A stretch of DNA of 64,000 nucleotides, taken from NCBI RefSeq assembly GCF_947503415.1, contig NZ_CANNDS010000001.1:964501-1028500 (forward strand). The letters run 5' to 3'. Source of the DNA: an uncultured Tateyamaria sp. Its GTDB lineage: Bacteria > Pseudomonadota > Alphaproteobacteria > Rhodobacterales > Rhodobacteraceae. Positions 8,371 through 16,165 of this stretch are shown here, one piece after another. The position numbers were made by a program, and so were the translations under genes. The notes beneath the pieces are model-generated. The model was not told the origin of the DNA, did not search any database, and was given only the letters and a program-made list of their open reading frames with translations. Position 1 is the stretch's first letter, and the number at the start of each line of letters is the position of its first letter.

Positions 8371-9341
8371 GCCGCCGCCCTCAATTTGCCCAACCGTCCA
8401 CCAGGGGGGGCATTTGCCCCCAAGGCGCGTGCGATCGTGGTCACGTTGTGATCGATCATACCAAGCCAAGTCCCTTCATATGTGCCGTCCGGGCCCATGG
8501 CGTCACTGAAAAGCGATCCGCCGATGCGCACCTCGTGGCCCTGCGCCGCAGCGCCTTCGACCAACGCCCTTATGTTGCGGTCCGATACCGAAGTCTCGAC
8601 AAAGACCGCTGGCAAGTCCCGGGCCACAAGCAGATCGACCAGTTCGCCGATACGGTTCAAACCCGCCTCGCTTTCGGTCGAGATTCCTTGAATGCCCAGC
8701 ACCTCGAAATCATAGGCGGTGCCGAAATACCCAAACGCATCATGGGCGGTCAGCAGCACGCGCCGCTCTGTCGGGACGCTCAAAAGCATCTCGCGGGCGT
8801 AGATCGAAAGTGCTCCCGCTTCGGACACGAAAGCTTCTGCATTGGCTTCGAACGTGCCGCGTGCATCCGGGCGCAGATCAGACAATGCATCAACAACAGC
8901 GGGCACACATTGCACCCAAAGGTCCGGGTCCATCCACACATGCGGGTCAAAGCGGCCATCGTAATCCTCGTGCGCGACAAGGCGGGTGGGATCGAGCGTT
9001 TCGGCAATCGCATGCACCGGGCGTTTCCGCCCCAGATCCGCAAGGAAGTCTTCCATTTGCGCTTCGAGATAAAGACCGTGCCACAGCACCGCATCAGCCC
9101 GTGTCATAGCCACGATATCACTGCGCGTCTGACGGTAGGCATGAGGGTCAACACCTGCACCCATCAGTCCTTTGACGCTTACCAAATCGCCGCCAATAGT
9201 GCGTGCCATATCGGCAATCATTCCGGTGGTCGCGACGATGTTCAGAGGGGCGGTGCTGGCATATGTCGGCAATGCCGCCATAGCGCCCAATCCTGCGAGC
9301 ATCGCCCGACGCGATAGGTGGAAAGAGGTTGCGTGCTTCAT
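8367..9341 (-). CDS. Periplasmic Zn/Mn-binding protein (TroA-like, Tat signal)
   Basis: 324 residues. The N terminus has SRRAMLAGLGAMAALP, a twin-arginine-type signal, so export may be by Tat, unusual for this family. The metal site matches TroA in spacing and identity: His67 (DPHAY), His134 (DPHVWMDP), His200 (TAHDAFGYF) and Asp280 (SLFSD). Three His plus one Asp is the TroA arrangement (Zn or Mn); classical MntC/PsaA proteins have Glu at the third place. ATG 9341 precedes the basic n-region and leaves two palindromic boxes just upstream. First gene of the importer operon, reading away from the histidine kinase gene. Confidence 0.9.
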   Translation of the reverse strand: MKHATSFHLSRRAMLAGLGAMAALPTYASTAPLNIVATTGMIADMARTIGGDLVSVKGLMGAGVDPHAYRQTRSDIVAMTRADAVLWHGLYLEAQMEDFLADLGRKRPVHAIAETLDPTRLVAHEDYDGRFDPHVWMDPDLWVQCVPAVVDALSDLRPDARGTFEANAEAFVSEAGALSIYAREMLLSVPTERRVLLTAHDAFGYFGTAYDFEVLGIQGISTESEAGLNRIGELVDLLVARDLPAVFVETSVSDRNIRALVEGAAAQGHEVRIGGSLFSDAMGPDGTYEGTWLGMIDHNVTTIARALGANAPPGGRLGKLRAAA

Positions 9342-9352
9342 GTGAATGAATA

Positions 9353-9396
9353 TGAGAGTCATTCGCAAGAAGTCAATAGAATGAGAATGACTCGCA
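9353..9396. promoter_or_regulatory. Paired 15-bp imperfect palindromes upstream of the metal importer
   Basis: Two 15-mers, TGAGAGTCATTCGCA (9353-9367) and TGAGAATGACTCGCA (9382-9396), start 29 bp apart. They share outer arms TGAGA/TCGCA, and the central five bases of one are the reverse complement of those of the other. They begin 12 bases upstream of the TroA-like ATG. Position and form suggest a site for a Fur-superfamily metalloregulator (Mur/Zur/Fur); the regulator is inferred. Confidence 0.6.
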
Positions 9397-9422
9397 ATAA
9401 CATTTCCGTTTTTGGAGGCGGA

Positions 9423-10361
9423 TCATCCGAAAGAGACCAGAAAACAGGCTCCCGGGCCCTCATCCGACAACGCAATTTGACCGCCCCGTGCCGTCACCAG
9501 ACTGCGCACAATGCTCAAACCCATGCCCGTGCCGCCTTGTTCCCGTCGCGTTGTAAAAAACGGATCAAAGATGCGGTCGCGATTGCCTGGGCTGACCCCC
9601 GGCCCGTCATCCGCCACTTCAATCCCGCCTTCCAAAACGCGCACCGTCAAGACAGTTGCACCATGGTCCGCCGCGTTGCCCGCCAGTTGGGTCAGGATGG
9701 TGCGCAGGTCCTCACGCACCAGCGGAACCATCCCGTCTTGCAGGATTTCAACGGGCAGCGCCAGACCATCGACCACCTCGGACAAGCACACCGATCCCAC
9801 ACCGCCTGAGGACGCAGCCTGTGCATGGCGGACCAGATCATCCAGCAGATCCTGCATGCGGCTTGATGCGTCCATGATTGTCTTGCTCAGCGTTGCGGCA
9901 TCCGCGCCGCTTGCGCCGGCATCCAACAACTCAGCCGCACCCCGGATTGCGGTCAGCGGCGACTTCAGCTCGTGTGTGACGTGGTTGGCATAGGCCTGCA
10001 GACTGTCCGCCCGGCTTTGCAGGCTTTCACCCATCCCCATGACGCTGCCCGCCAGTGCCATGAACTCAGGCGTGCCAAGATGCGTCGGGGCGTCCGGCTG
10101 GCCGCCGTTCCGTACATCTTGGGCGTATCGATCAAGCGCCCAGACCGGGCGCAGCACCAGCCGCCACAGCAAAAAGCCCAGAACAGCCGTTGCGATGATG
10201 GCGATCCACGCGATCAGCCACGCAGCCTCCCCCCAGCCCAGCACGTTGCCCCAGAGCCGCAGGTTGACGATGCCAAGGATGGGCAGCGTCAGGACCGCAG
10301 CCAATGTGCCGCCCAGAACCAAGGCCAAGGGCGGGCGCCACTTCTTTACGAACCTGCGCAT
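9423..10361 (-). CDS. Sensor histidine kinase
   Basis: 312 residues: two membrane segments (about 11-34 and 46-70) with a very short loop between, a HAMP-like linker, a HisKA domain with HELKSPLTAIRGAAELL (phospho-acceptor His130), and HATPase with N box AGNAADHG, DDGPGV, and TGMGLSIV. The tiny periplasmic loop leaves little room for a ligand domain, so the signal is probably sensed in or near the membrane. The start overlaps the response regulator by 16 bases. Third gene of the DUF4173-regulator-kinase operon. Confidence 0.93.
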   Translation of the reverse strand: MRRFVKKWRPPLALVLGGTLAAVLTLPILGIVNLRLWGNVLGWGEAAWLIAWIAIIATAVLGFLLWRLVLRPVWALDRYAQDVRNGGQPDAPTHLGTPEFMALAGSVMGMGESLQSRADSLQAYANHVTHELKSPLTAIRGAAELLDAGASGADAATLSKTIMDASSRMQDLLDDLVRHAQAASSGGVGSVCLSEVVDGLALPVEILQDGMVPLVREDLRTILTQLAGNAADHGATVLTVRVLEGGIEVADDGPGVSPGNRDRIFDPFFTTRREQGGTGMGLSIVRSLVTARGGQIALSDEGPGACFLVSFG

Positions 10362-11029
10362 GCGCCCATCCGAATGCCGATCCCGTGCACCGTTTCAATA
10401 GCGTCCGGGCATCCTGCCGCCGCCAGTTTGGCCCGCAAGTTCCGCAAGTGGCTGTCGAGCGTGCGATCACTGACCTGCGCCATGCCGTATACCGCATCAA
10501 CCAACGCGGGCCGTGCGGACACCTGATCCGGATGGTCCATGAGATGTGCTAGGATATCCATCTCACGGGCTGTCAAATTCAGGGGCACGTTGCTGACCTC
10601 ACATAGGTGACGTGCCGGATCGATACGCAAGATACCATGCACGAACGATGGCGACGGCGCAGGACGTGCGCGCTTTAGAATGGCGGAAATCCGGGCCACA
10701 AGTTCGCGGGGGGAGAACGGCTTGGTCACATAGTCGTCACCGCCCAGCTCGAACCCCAGAACGCGATCAATCTCGTCCTCGCGCGCAGTCAGGAAAAGTA
10801 CGGGGGTCTGGTCACTCGCGCGCAGAGCGCGGCACAAGGCCAGCCCATCCATTTCAGGCAAGCCAATGTCCAAGACAATCAGGTCATAGCGCCCAGATTG
10901 CGCCTTGGCCAAACCTTCGGCTCCATCACCGGCCTCATCCACGTTGTGGCCTGCCTGTCCGAGGGCGATGCGCAGGACGGACCGGATGTGCGGGTCATCA
11001 TCAACCACCAGCAGATGCGTCTGGGTCAT
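10346..11029 (-). CDS. OmpR/PhoB-family response regulator
   Basis: 227 residues: receiver domain with acidic pocket VVDDD, phospho-acceptor Asp54 (LIVLDIGLPEMDG) and Lys in TKPFSPREL; C-terminal winged helix ending DRTLDSHLRNLRAKL and VHGIGIRMG. The start overlaps the DUF4173 stop as ATGA and the kinase follows by overlap, so all three are one transcription unit. OmpR-type regulators often bind tandem direct repeats one helical turn apart; such repeats lie at 12571-12609 upstream of this operon, suggesting autoregulation. Confidence 0.94.
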   Translation of the reverse strand: MTQTHLLVVDDDPHIRSVLRIALGQAGHNVDEAGDGAEGLAKAQSGRYDLIVLDIGLPEMDGLALCRALRASDQTPVLFLTAREDEIDRVLGFELGGDDYVTKPFSPRELVARISAILKRARPAPSPSFVHGILRIDPARHLCEVSNVPLNLTAREMDILAHLMDHPDQVSARPALVDAVYGMAQVSDRTLDSHLRNLRAKLAAAGCPDAIETVHGIGIRMGACAGS

Positions 11030-12519
11030 GGTACGGCAATCTCGATCGTCATGGCGGCAAGGCTATTGCGCGTCCGCCAGTTGCGAAAGCCCCATTCGCG
11101 CCAATTGTCCGGCTGGAACAAGCGCGGTTGGGTATATTCCGAAAGGCAGTGCGCGCGCCAATTGAGTCCAAGGGTATGGCGCAACGAAGGGATCGCGTCC
11201 TCTGACAACCGACACAGCAGCATCATGTCCGGTTCGTCATGGTGGGTCAGGTTGTGTCGCGCCACCACCGCATCAAAACTGACAAAAGCGCAGGCATACA
11301 AGGTGACCGCCCCTAGCGCGCTGCTGCGCAGCATCATCCATGCCGCATGCCTGTCCTGCCAGATTTGCCAAACCACGATGCACAGCCCTGCCGCGACCAG
11401 CCCCATCCAGACATAGGCCGCCAGTCTCAGACGGGTCAGTCCGAAAGCGTCAACATAGATATCCAGCCGCCAGACGGACGCCACCACCAAGGCCAACGTT
11501 TGCACAAGCCAGATCAACATCAGCCACCGCAAGACGGGCCGACCCGCCAGATAGGGCCGGGCGAGCACCGCAAACAGACCGGCCAGCAGCGCCGTGACAA
11601 GCAATGGATAGGCCCCGCGATGGGCGTAGGCGGCCGGGCTGATCCCGTCCGGCAACCCCGCATCTCCGTAGAGAAACAAGACGTCCATCCCGGTCTGCAC
11701 CGCAAACAGGGCATTGAAGGCGACAAGCGACCGGGCCACGGATTCCGCGTTGATCACCCCTTCGCGTTTCACCGTGTGCCGTTGCAGCTTGCGTGCCCGC
11801 AAGCGCTCACGCATCCGCCATGTCACCAGCATGGGCCAGATTGCTGCACTTAGGCAGACCCAGAACCATGCGCGCCAAAGATCAGGTTCAGGCAGGTTCC
11901 AGGTCATGGCGTCCGCAACCCAACGGTCCAACACCGGGTTCGCGGCAAGGATGAGCACTCCGAAGATCAGAGTTGTCCCCGCGGGGACACACCACACCAT
12001 CACCAGAGCGCGCAGATCAACACGCGTAAGGTTCAGGTCACTCAGGGCTTTTGCGCCGTTAGCGCCATCAGACACAGATTGCACCGGCGCCACCCACCAC
12101 AACCGCGCGGCGCCGCGTAGAAGATCACCACGCGATAAACCGGCAAGGGCAGCCGCACACAGCGACAACCCCACCAGAGCGATCAGAATCGAAAGTGGCT
12201 GCAGCACTTCGACCATCGGCAACAGGCTCAAAACCCCGCCTGCAGCAATGGCGCCGCGCGTGCGCGCCCGAAGCTGCGGCCACGCCAGCCCCAATCCCGC
12301 AAACAACACAACACCGGCAAACAGCGCGAGGTTCAGCCCCGGCGCAAATCCCCAAACGAGGACATCACCCAAGGCGATAAGCGCCAGTAGCAATCCCGCC
12401 TTGCCTGCATCGCGGCGGCGCACCACCCGGCGGCGATCTTCCTTGTCGGTCGGCGCATCCAACCACCACCCATCCTGTTGCATCGCCACCGGAACACCCG
12501 GTATCGTCAAAGCCTGCAT
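11026..12519 (-). CDS. DUF4173-type multi-pass membrane protein
   Basis: 497 residues from ATG 12519, which has AGGGACAGGACA upstream; the longer in-frame extension overlaps the promoter region and looks non-coding. A short hydrophilic N terminus precedes roughly eleven hydrophobic segments. GMDVLFLYGDAGLPDGISPAAYAHRGAYPLL, with LARPYLAGR and WRLDIYVDAFGLTRLRLAAYVW, resembles the DUF4153/DUF4173 family of unknown function. The C-terminal soluble tail (LTHHDEPDMMLLCRLSEDAIPSLRHTLGLNWR) is probably extracytoplasmic. Co-transcribed with the two-component system; it may be its target, signal source or accessory sensor. Function unknown. Confidence 0.82.
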   Translation of the reverse strand: MQALTIPGVPVAMQQDGWWLDAPTDKEDRRRVVRRRDAGKAGLLLALIALGDVLVWGFAPGLNLALFAGVVLFAGLGLAWPQLRARTRGAIAAGGVLSLLPMVEVLQPLSILIALVGLSLCAAALAGLSRGDLLRGAARLWWVAPVQSVSDGANGAKALSDLNLTRVDLRALVMVWCVPAGTTLIFGVLILAANPVLDRWVADAMTWNLPEPDLWRAWFWVCLSAAIWPMLVTWRMRERLRARKLQRHTVKREGVINAESVARSLVAFNALFAVQTGMDVLFLYGDAGLPDGISPAAYAHRGAYPLLVTALLAGLFAVLARPYLAGRPVLRWLMLIWLVQTLALVVASVWRLDIYVDAFGLTRLRLAAYVWMGLVAAGLCIVVWQIWQDRHAAWMMLRSSALGAVTLYACAFVSFDAVVARHNLTHHDEPDMMLLCRLSEDAIPSLRHTLGLNWRAHCLSEYTQPRLFQPDNWREWGFRNWRTRNSLAAMTIEIAVP

Positions 12520-12570
12520 TGTCCTGTCCCTTTTGGTCCATTGCTTTGAGGCATAAGTGACAGGCGCAGG

Positions 12571-12609
12571 TGCAGGAGATGTCGGGCCACTTGTGCAGGG
12601 TTTGTGCAG
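12571..12609. promoter_or_regulatory. Helically phased TGCAG direct repeats in the divergent DUF4173/deoC promoter
   Basis: TTGTGCAG occurs at 12591-12598 and exactly 11 bp later at 12602-12609; a third TGCAG starts at 12571, 23 bp before the first. Spacings of 11 and 23 keep the copies nearly on one DNA face, as in OmpR/PhoB-type sites. The 174-bp region lies between the start of the DUF4173-regulator-kinase operon and deoC, so a regulator could act on either. Confidence 0.5.
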
Positions 12610-12693
12610 ATCGGTGACACAGCGGCAATGGTTGCCAAAGACGCGTGCCCGTGCCACTCCGGGACTCCGTCGCCGTCCGAAAGGATCACGAAG

Positions 12694-13701
12694 ATGCAAA
12701 CCACAACGACGAGTACGACCACCACGGCCACGACCTCGGCACAGTTGCCGCAGGTGACCGAGCCCCGCAATCCCGGCACCAAGCTGGATCTGGATTGGGT
12801 CGCCCGGGTGCAGGCCAACACGTCCGCCATTGAACGGCGCTGCGCAACGCTGCCCGGACGCCGGTCGATCAAGAAGGACCATCAGGCGGCGTGGCTTTTA
12901 AAGGCGGTCAGCTGCATCGACCTGACCACGCTGTCCGGTGACGACACTGAACGCCGCGTGCATCGGCTGTGTGCCAAGGCACGCCAACCCGTACAGGCCG
13001 CGATGCTTGAGGCGTTTGGGATGCCGGGCCTGACCACGGGCGCGGTCTGCGTTTATCACGAGATGATCCCGGCGGCGGTTACTGCTCTGCAGGGCTCGGG
13101 CATCCCGGTCGCCGCCGTCTCCACCGGTTTTCCGGCAGGCCTATCGCCCTTCCACCTGCGGATTCAGGAAATCCGCGAAAGCGTCGCAGCCGGAGCTGAG
13201 GAAATCGACATCGTGATCTCGCGCCGCCACGTGTTGGAAGGCAACTGGCAAGCCCTGTATGATGAGATGGCCGAGATGCGCGAAGCCTGCGGCGAGGCCC
13301 ATGTCAAAGCGATCCTTGCCACTGGCGAATTGGGCAGCCTGCGCAACGTCGCCCGTGCATCGCTGGTCTGCATGATGGCGGGGGCGGATTTCATCAAGAC
13401 ATCGACGGGCAAGGAAAGCGTGAACGCGACCCTGCCCGTGACACTGGTGATGATCCGGGCGATCCGCGACTACTATGAACACACCGGTTTCCGTGTCGGG
13501 TACAAGCCCGCAGGCGGTATATCCAAGGCCAAGGACGCGCTGATTTACCTGTCGCTCATCAAGGAAGAGCTCGGCGACCGCTGGCTGCAACCGGACCTCT
13601 TCCGCTTTGGGGCTTCGTCCCTACTGGGCGACATTGAGCGTCAGCTTGAACACCACCTGACCGGCGCCTACTCCGCTGGCTATCGCCACGCCATGGGCTG
13701 A
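12694..13701 (+). CDS. deoC: Deoxyribose-phosphate aldolase
   Basis: 335 residues, longer than E. coli DeoC but typical of the higher-molecular-weight class. The Schiff-base lysine is Lys235 in ADFIKTSTGK and the second active-site lysine is Lys271 in VGYKPAGGI; VSTGFPAG and EIDIVI are also conserved. It cleaves 2-deoxyribose-5-phosphate to glyceraldehyde-3-phosphate and acetaldehyde. ATG 12694 follows AAGGATC; the first 15 residues are almost all threonine, a low-complexity leader coded by repetitive ACN codons. It is followed after 18 bases by ALDH16, a likely acetaldehyde-consuming partner. Confidence 0.95.
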   Translation: MQTTTTSTTTTATTSAQLPQVTEPRNPGTKLDLDWVARVQANTSAIERRCATLPGRRSIKKDHQAAWLLKAVSCIDLTTLSGDDTERRVHRLCAKARQPVQAAMLEAFGMPGLTTGAVCVYHEMIPAAVTALQGSGIPVAAVSTGFPAGLSPFHLRIQEIRESVAAGAEEIDIVISRRHVLEGNWQALYDEMAEMREACGEAHVKAILATGELGSLRNVARASLVCMMAGADFIKTSTGKESVNATLPVTLVMIRAIRDYYEHTGFRVGYKPAGGISKAKDALIYLSLIKEELGDRWLQPDLFRFGASSLLGDIERQLEHHLTGAYSAGYRHAMG

Positions 13702-13719
13702 CCCGAAAGGACACATGAC

Positions 13720-16062
13720 ATGACCGTCAAAGAGATTTTCGAAAGCATGGACTATGGCCTCGCGCCCGAAGCGGCCGGTGATGCACTGGCGTGGATCGTC
13801 GATCAGGGCGCCCGGTTTGGCCACTTCATCAATGGCGAGTTTACCGACCACACGGACGGGTTCGACAGCAAGAACCCCGCCACGGGCGAGGTGCTGGCCA
13901 CCCTATCGCAAGCCACCCAAGCCGAAGTGGACGCCGCCGTAAAGGCCGCCCGTACCGCCCAACCCAAATGGGCCAAGTCCGGTGGCCACGCCCGCGCCCG
14001 CGTCCTCTATGCCATCGCGCGTCTGCTGCAAAAACACAGCCGCCTCTTCGCCGTCCTTGAAACACTCGACAACGGCAAGCCGATCCGCGAAAGCCGCGAC
14101 ATCGACGTGCCCTTGGCCCAACGCCACTTCTACTACCACGCCGGCATGGCGCAACTGATGGACGCCGAACTGCCTGACCGCGAAGCGCTTGGCGTTTGCG
14201 GCCAGATCATCCCTTGGAACTTCCCGCTGCTGATGCTCGCGTGGAAGATCGCGCCTGCCCTTGCGATGGGCAACACGGTTGTCCTGAAACCTGCGGAATA
14301 CACATCCCTGACCGCGCTGCTGTTTGCAGACATCTGCCGTCAGGCGGGCGTGCCCAAGGGCGTGATCAACATCGTGACCGGTGATGGCGCCGTAGGCGAG
14401 ATGATCGTGAACGCAGACGTGGACAAGGTGGCCTTCACCGGCTCCACCGCTGTGGGCCGCCGCATCCGCGAAGCCACTGCAGGCACCGGCAAATCCCTGA
14501 CACTCGAACTGGGCGGCAAATCCCCCTACATCGTCTTCGACGATGCCGACCTCGACTCGGCAGTTGAAGGGCTGGTCGACGCCATCTGGTTCAATCAGGG
14601 CCAGGTTTGCTGTGCAGGTTCGCGCCTTTTGGTGCACGAACCGGTCGCCGACGCGTTCTATGCCAAGCTGCGCGCGCGCATGGACAAGCTGCGCATTGGC
14701 GACCCGCTGGACAAGTCCATCGACGTGGGCGCGGTTGTGGACCCCGTTCAACTCGACACCATTACCGATATGGTCCGAAGCAATTCTGCCGGAGAAGTCT
14801 ATCAAACCCAAACCGCATTGCCGGCGACAGGTTGCTATTACCCCCCCACACTCATCACTGGCCTGCACACCGCAGACCCGTTGATGCAGGAAGAGATCTT
14901 TGGCCCCGTCCTCGTCTCCACGACGTTCCGCACGCCATCCGAGGCGGTGGAGTTGGCCAACAACACCCGCTACGGGCTGGCCGCGACACTCTGGACTGAA
15001 AACGTGAACCTCGCCCTCGACGTGGCACCCAAGCTTGCGGCAGGGGTGGTTTGGGTTAACGCCACCAACCTTTTCGATGCCGCCGCAGGCTTTGGTGGCG
15101 TGCGCGAAAGCGGCTTTGGACGCGAAGGCGGCTGGGAAGGGCTGCTCGCCTACACCAGATCCAAAGGCAACGCCAAAACGCTCAAACCCATTGCGGCCTA
15201 CACAGGTGATGACACCCCATCCGACCCGCTGGATCGCACGGCCAAACTCTACATTGGCGGCAAGCAGGCGCGCCCTGATGGCGGTTATTCCCGCAATGTC
15301 TATGGCAAGAACGGCGCACTTCTGGGCCAATCCAGCCTTGCCAACCGCAAGGACGTGCGTAACGCGGTCGAAGCGGCCGCAGCAGCCAAAGGCTGGGCCA
15401 AAACCACCGGGCACCTGCGGGCGCAAATCCTGTATTACATCGCCGAAAACCTCGCAGCGCGCGGAGACGAATTTGCCCACCGCCTGAACGCGCTGCAGGG
15501 CGGACGCTCCGGCGACAAAGAGGTCGAAGCAACCATCCAGCGGCTCTTTACCTACGCCGCATGGGCGGACAAATACGATGGCGCGGCCAAAGGTGTTCCC
15601 TTGCGCGGTGTGGCACTGGCCATGAATGAACCCACCGGGATCATCGCGGGCCTCTGCCCGGACGACGCGCCGCTTCTGGGCCTCGTGTCGCTGATGGCCC
15701 CAGCCATCGCGATGGGCAATCGCGTGGTGCTGGCAGCATCCCAGCCGTTCCCGTTGGCCGCGACCGACTTTTACCAAATCGTGGAAACGTCAGATGTACC
15801 TGCAGGTGTGGTCAACATCCTGACAGGCAATCACGCCGACATGGCCACGCACATGGCGAAGCATCTGAACGTCGATGCGGTTTGGTCCTTCTCGGGCACC
15901 GACCTGTCAGCAACGATCGAACGGGATGCCGCTGGCAACCTCAAACGCACGTGGGTGAATCACGGCAAAATGCGCGATTGGATGGGCTCAGAAGGCGAAG
16001 GCAAGGCCTTTCTCCAGGCGGCGACAGAGGTCAAGACCATCTGGGTGCCGTACGGGGAATAA
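13720..16062 (+). CDS. ALDH16-type tandem aldehyde dehydrogenase
   Basis: 780 residues. Residues about 1-490 are a complete NAD-type aldehyde dehydrogenase: IIPWNFPLLM, TGSTAVGRRI, LELGGKSPYIVFDDADLDS and the nucleophile Cys297 in NQGQVCCAGS. The rest is a second, shortened ALDH domain (LYIGGKQARPDGG; PTGIIAGLCPDDAPLLGLVSLMAPAIAMGN) with no equivalent GQxC motif, so it should be non-catalytic. This is the architecture of ALDH16, known structurally from a Loktanella enzyme. Unlike vertebrate ALDH16A1, the catalytic Cys is retained. The operon with deoC suggests oxidation of acetaldehyde or a deoxyribose-derived aldehyde. Confidence 0.93.
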   Translation: MTVKEIFESMDYGLAPEAAGDALAWIVDQGARFGHFINGEFTDHTDGFDSKNPATGEVLATLSQATQAEVDAAVKAARTAQPKWAKSGGHARARVLYAIARLLQKHSRLFAVLETLDNGKPIRESRDIDVPLAQRHFYYHAGMAQLMDAELPDREALGVCGQIIPWNFPLLMLAWKIAPALAMGNTVVLKPAEYTSLTALLFADICRQAGVPKGVINIVTGDGAVGEMIVNADVDKVAFTGSTAVGRRIREATAGTGKSLTLELGGKSPYIVFDDADLDSAVEGLVDAIWFNQGQVCCAGSRLLVHEPVADAFYAKLRARMDKLRIGDPLDKSIDVGAVVDPVQLDTITDMVRSNSAGEVYQTQTALPATGCYYPPTLITGLHTADPLMQEEIFGPVLVSTTFRTPSEAVELANNTRYGLAATLWTENVNLALDVAPKLAAGVVWVNATNLFDAAAGFGGVRESGFGREGGWEGLLAYTRSKGNAKTLKPIAAYTGDDTPSDPLDRTAKLYIGGKQARPDGGYSRNVYGKNGALLGQSSLANRKDVRNAVEAAAAAKGWAKTTGHLRAQILYYIAENLAARGDEFAHRLNALQGGRSGDKEVEATIQRLFTYAAWADKYDGAAKGVPLRGVALAMNEPTGIIAGLCPDDAPLLGLVSLMAPAIAMGNRVVLAASQPFPLAATDFYQIVETSDVPAGVVNILTGNHADMATHMAKHLNVDAVWSFSGTDLSATIERDAAGNLKRTWVNHGKMRDWMGSEGEGKAFLQAATEVKTIWVPYGE

Positions 16063-16087
16063 GGGCCAACGTCCCTTTTCTCTGTCT

Positions 16088-16134
16088 CAAGAAAATCCTC
16101 GGGGTAGGTCGAGGGGGCAGGCAGCCCCCTCGTC
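16088..16134. repeat. Dispersed G-rich hairpin element, copy A
   Basis: AAAATCCTCGGGG is followed by a perfect 8-bp stem, GAGGGGGC (16111-16118) with GCCCCCTC (16124-16131), loop AGGCA. It lies between the convergent ends of ALDH16 and an M16 peptidase gene. Same layout (A/T-rich start, CGGGG, then G5-6 C hairpin) as 41210-41256, 53165-53207 and 63971-64000. Confidence 0.7.
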
Positions 16135-16165
16135 AGGCAAAATCAGATCGCGTGTGCGCTAGCAC

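Noticed and set aside
8400..8425. GGGGGGGG...CCCCC hairpin like the dispersed G-rich elements
   Set aside because: It is inside the coding end of the TroA-like gene and lacks the AAATA and CGGGG parts of the family.
12520..12882. A longer N terminus for the DUF4173 protein
   Set aside because: The extension runs through the divergent promoter and the start of deoC; ATG 12519 has a good ribosome binding site.
13903..15777. A 624-codon minus-strand open frame antisense to the tandem aldehyde dehydrogenase
   Set aside because: The plus-strand frame has every conserved aldehyde dehydrogenase motif; the antisense frame has none.
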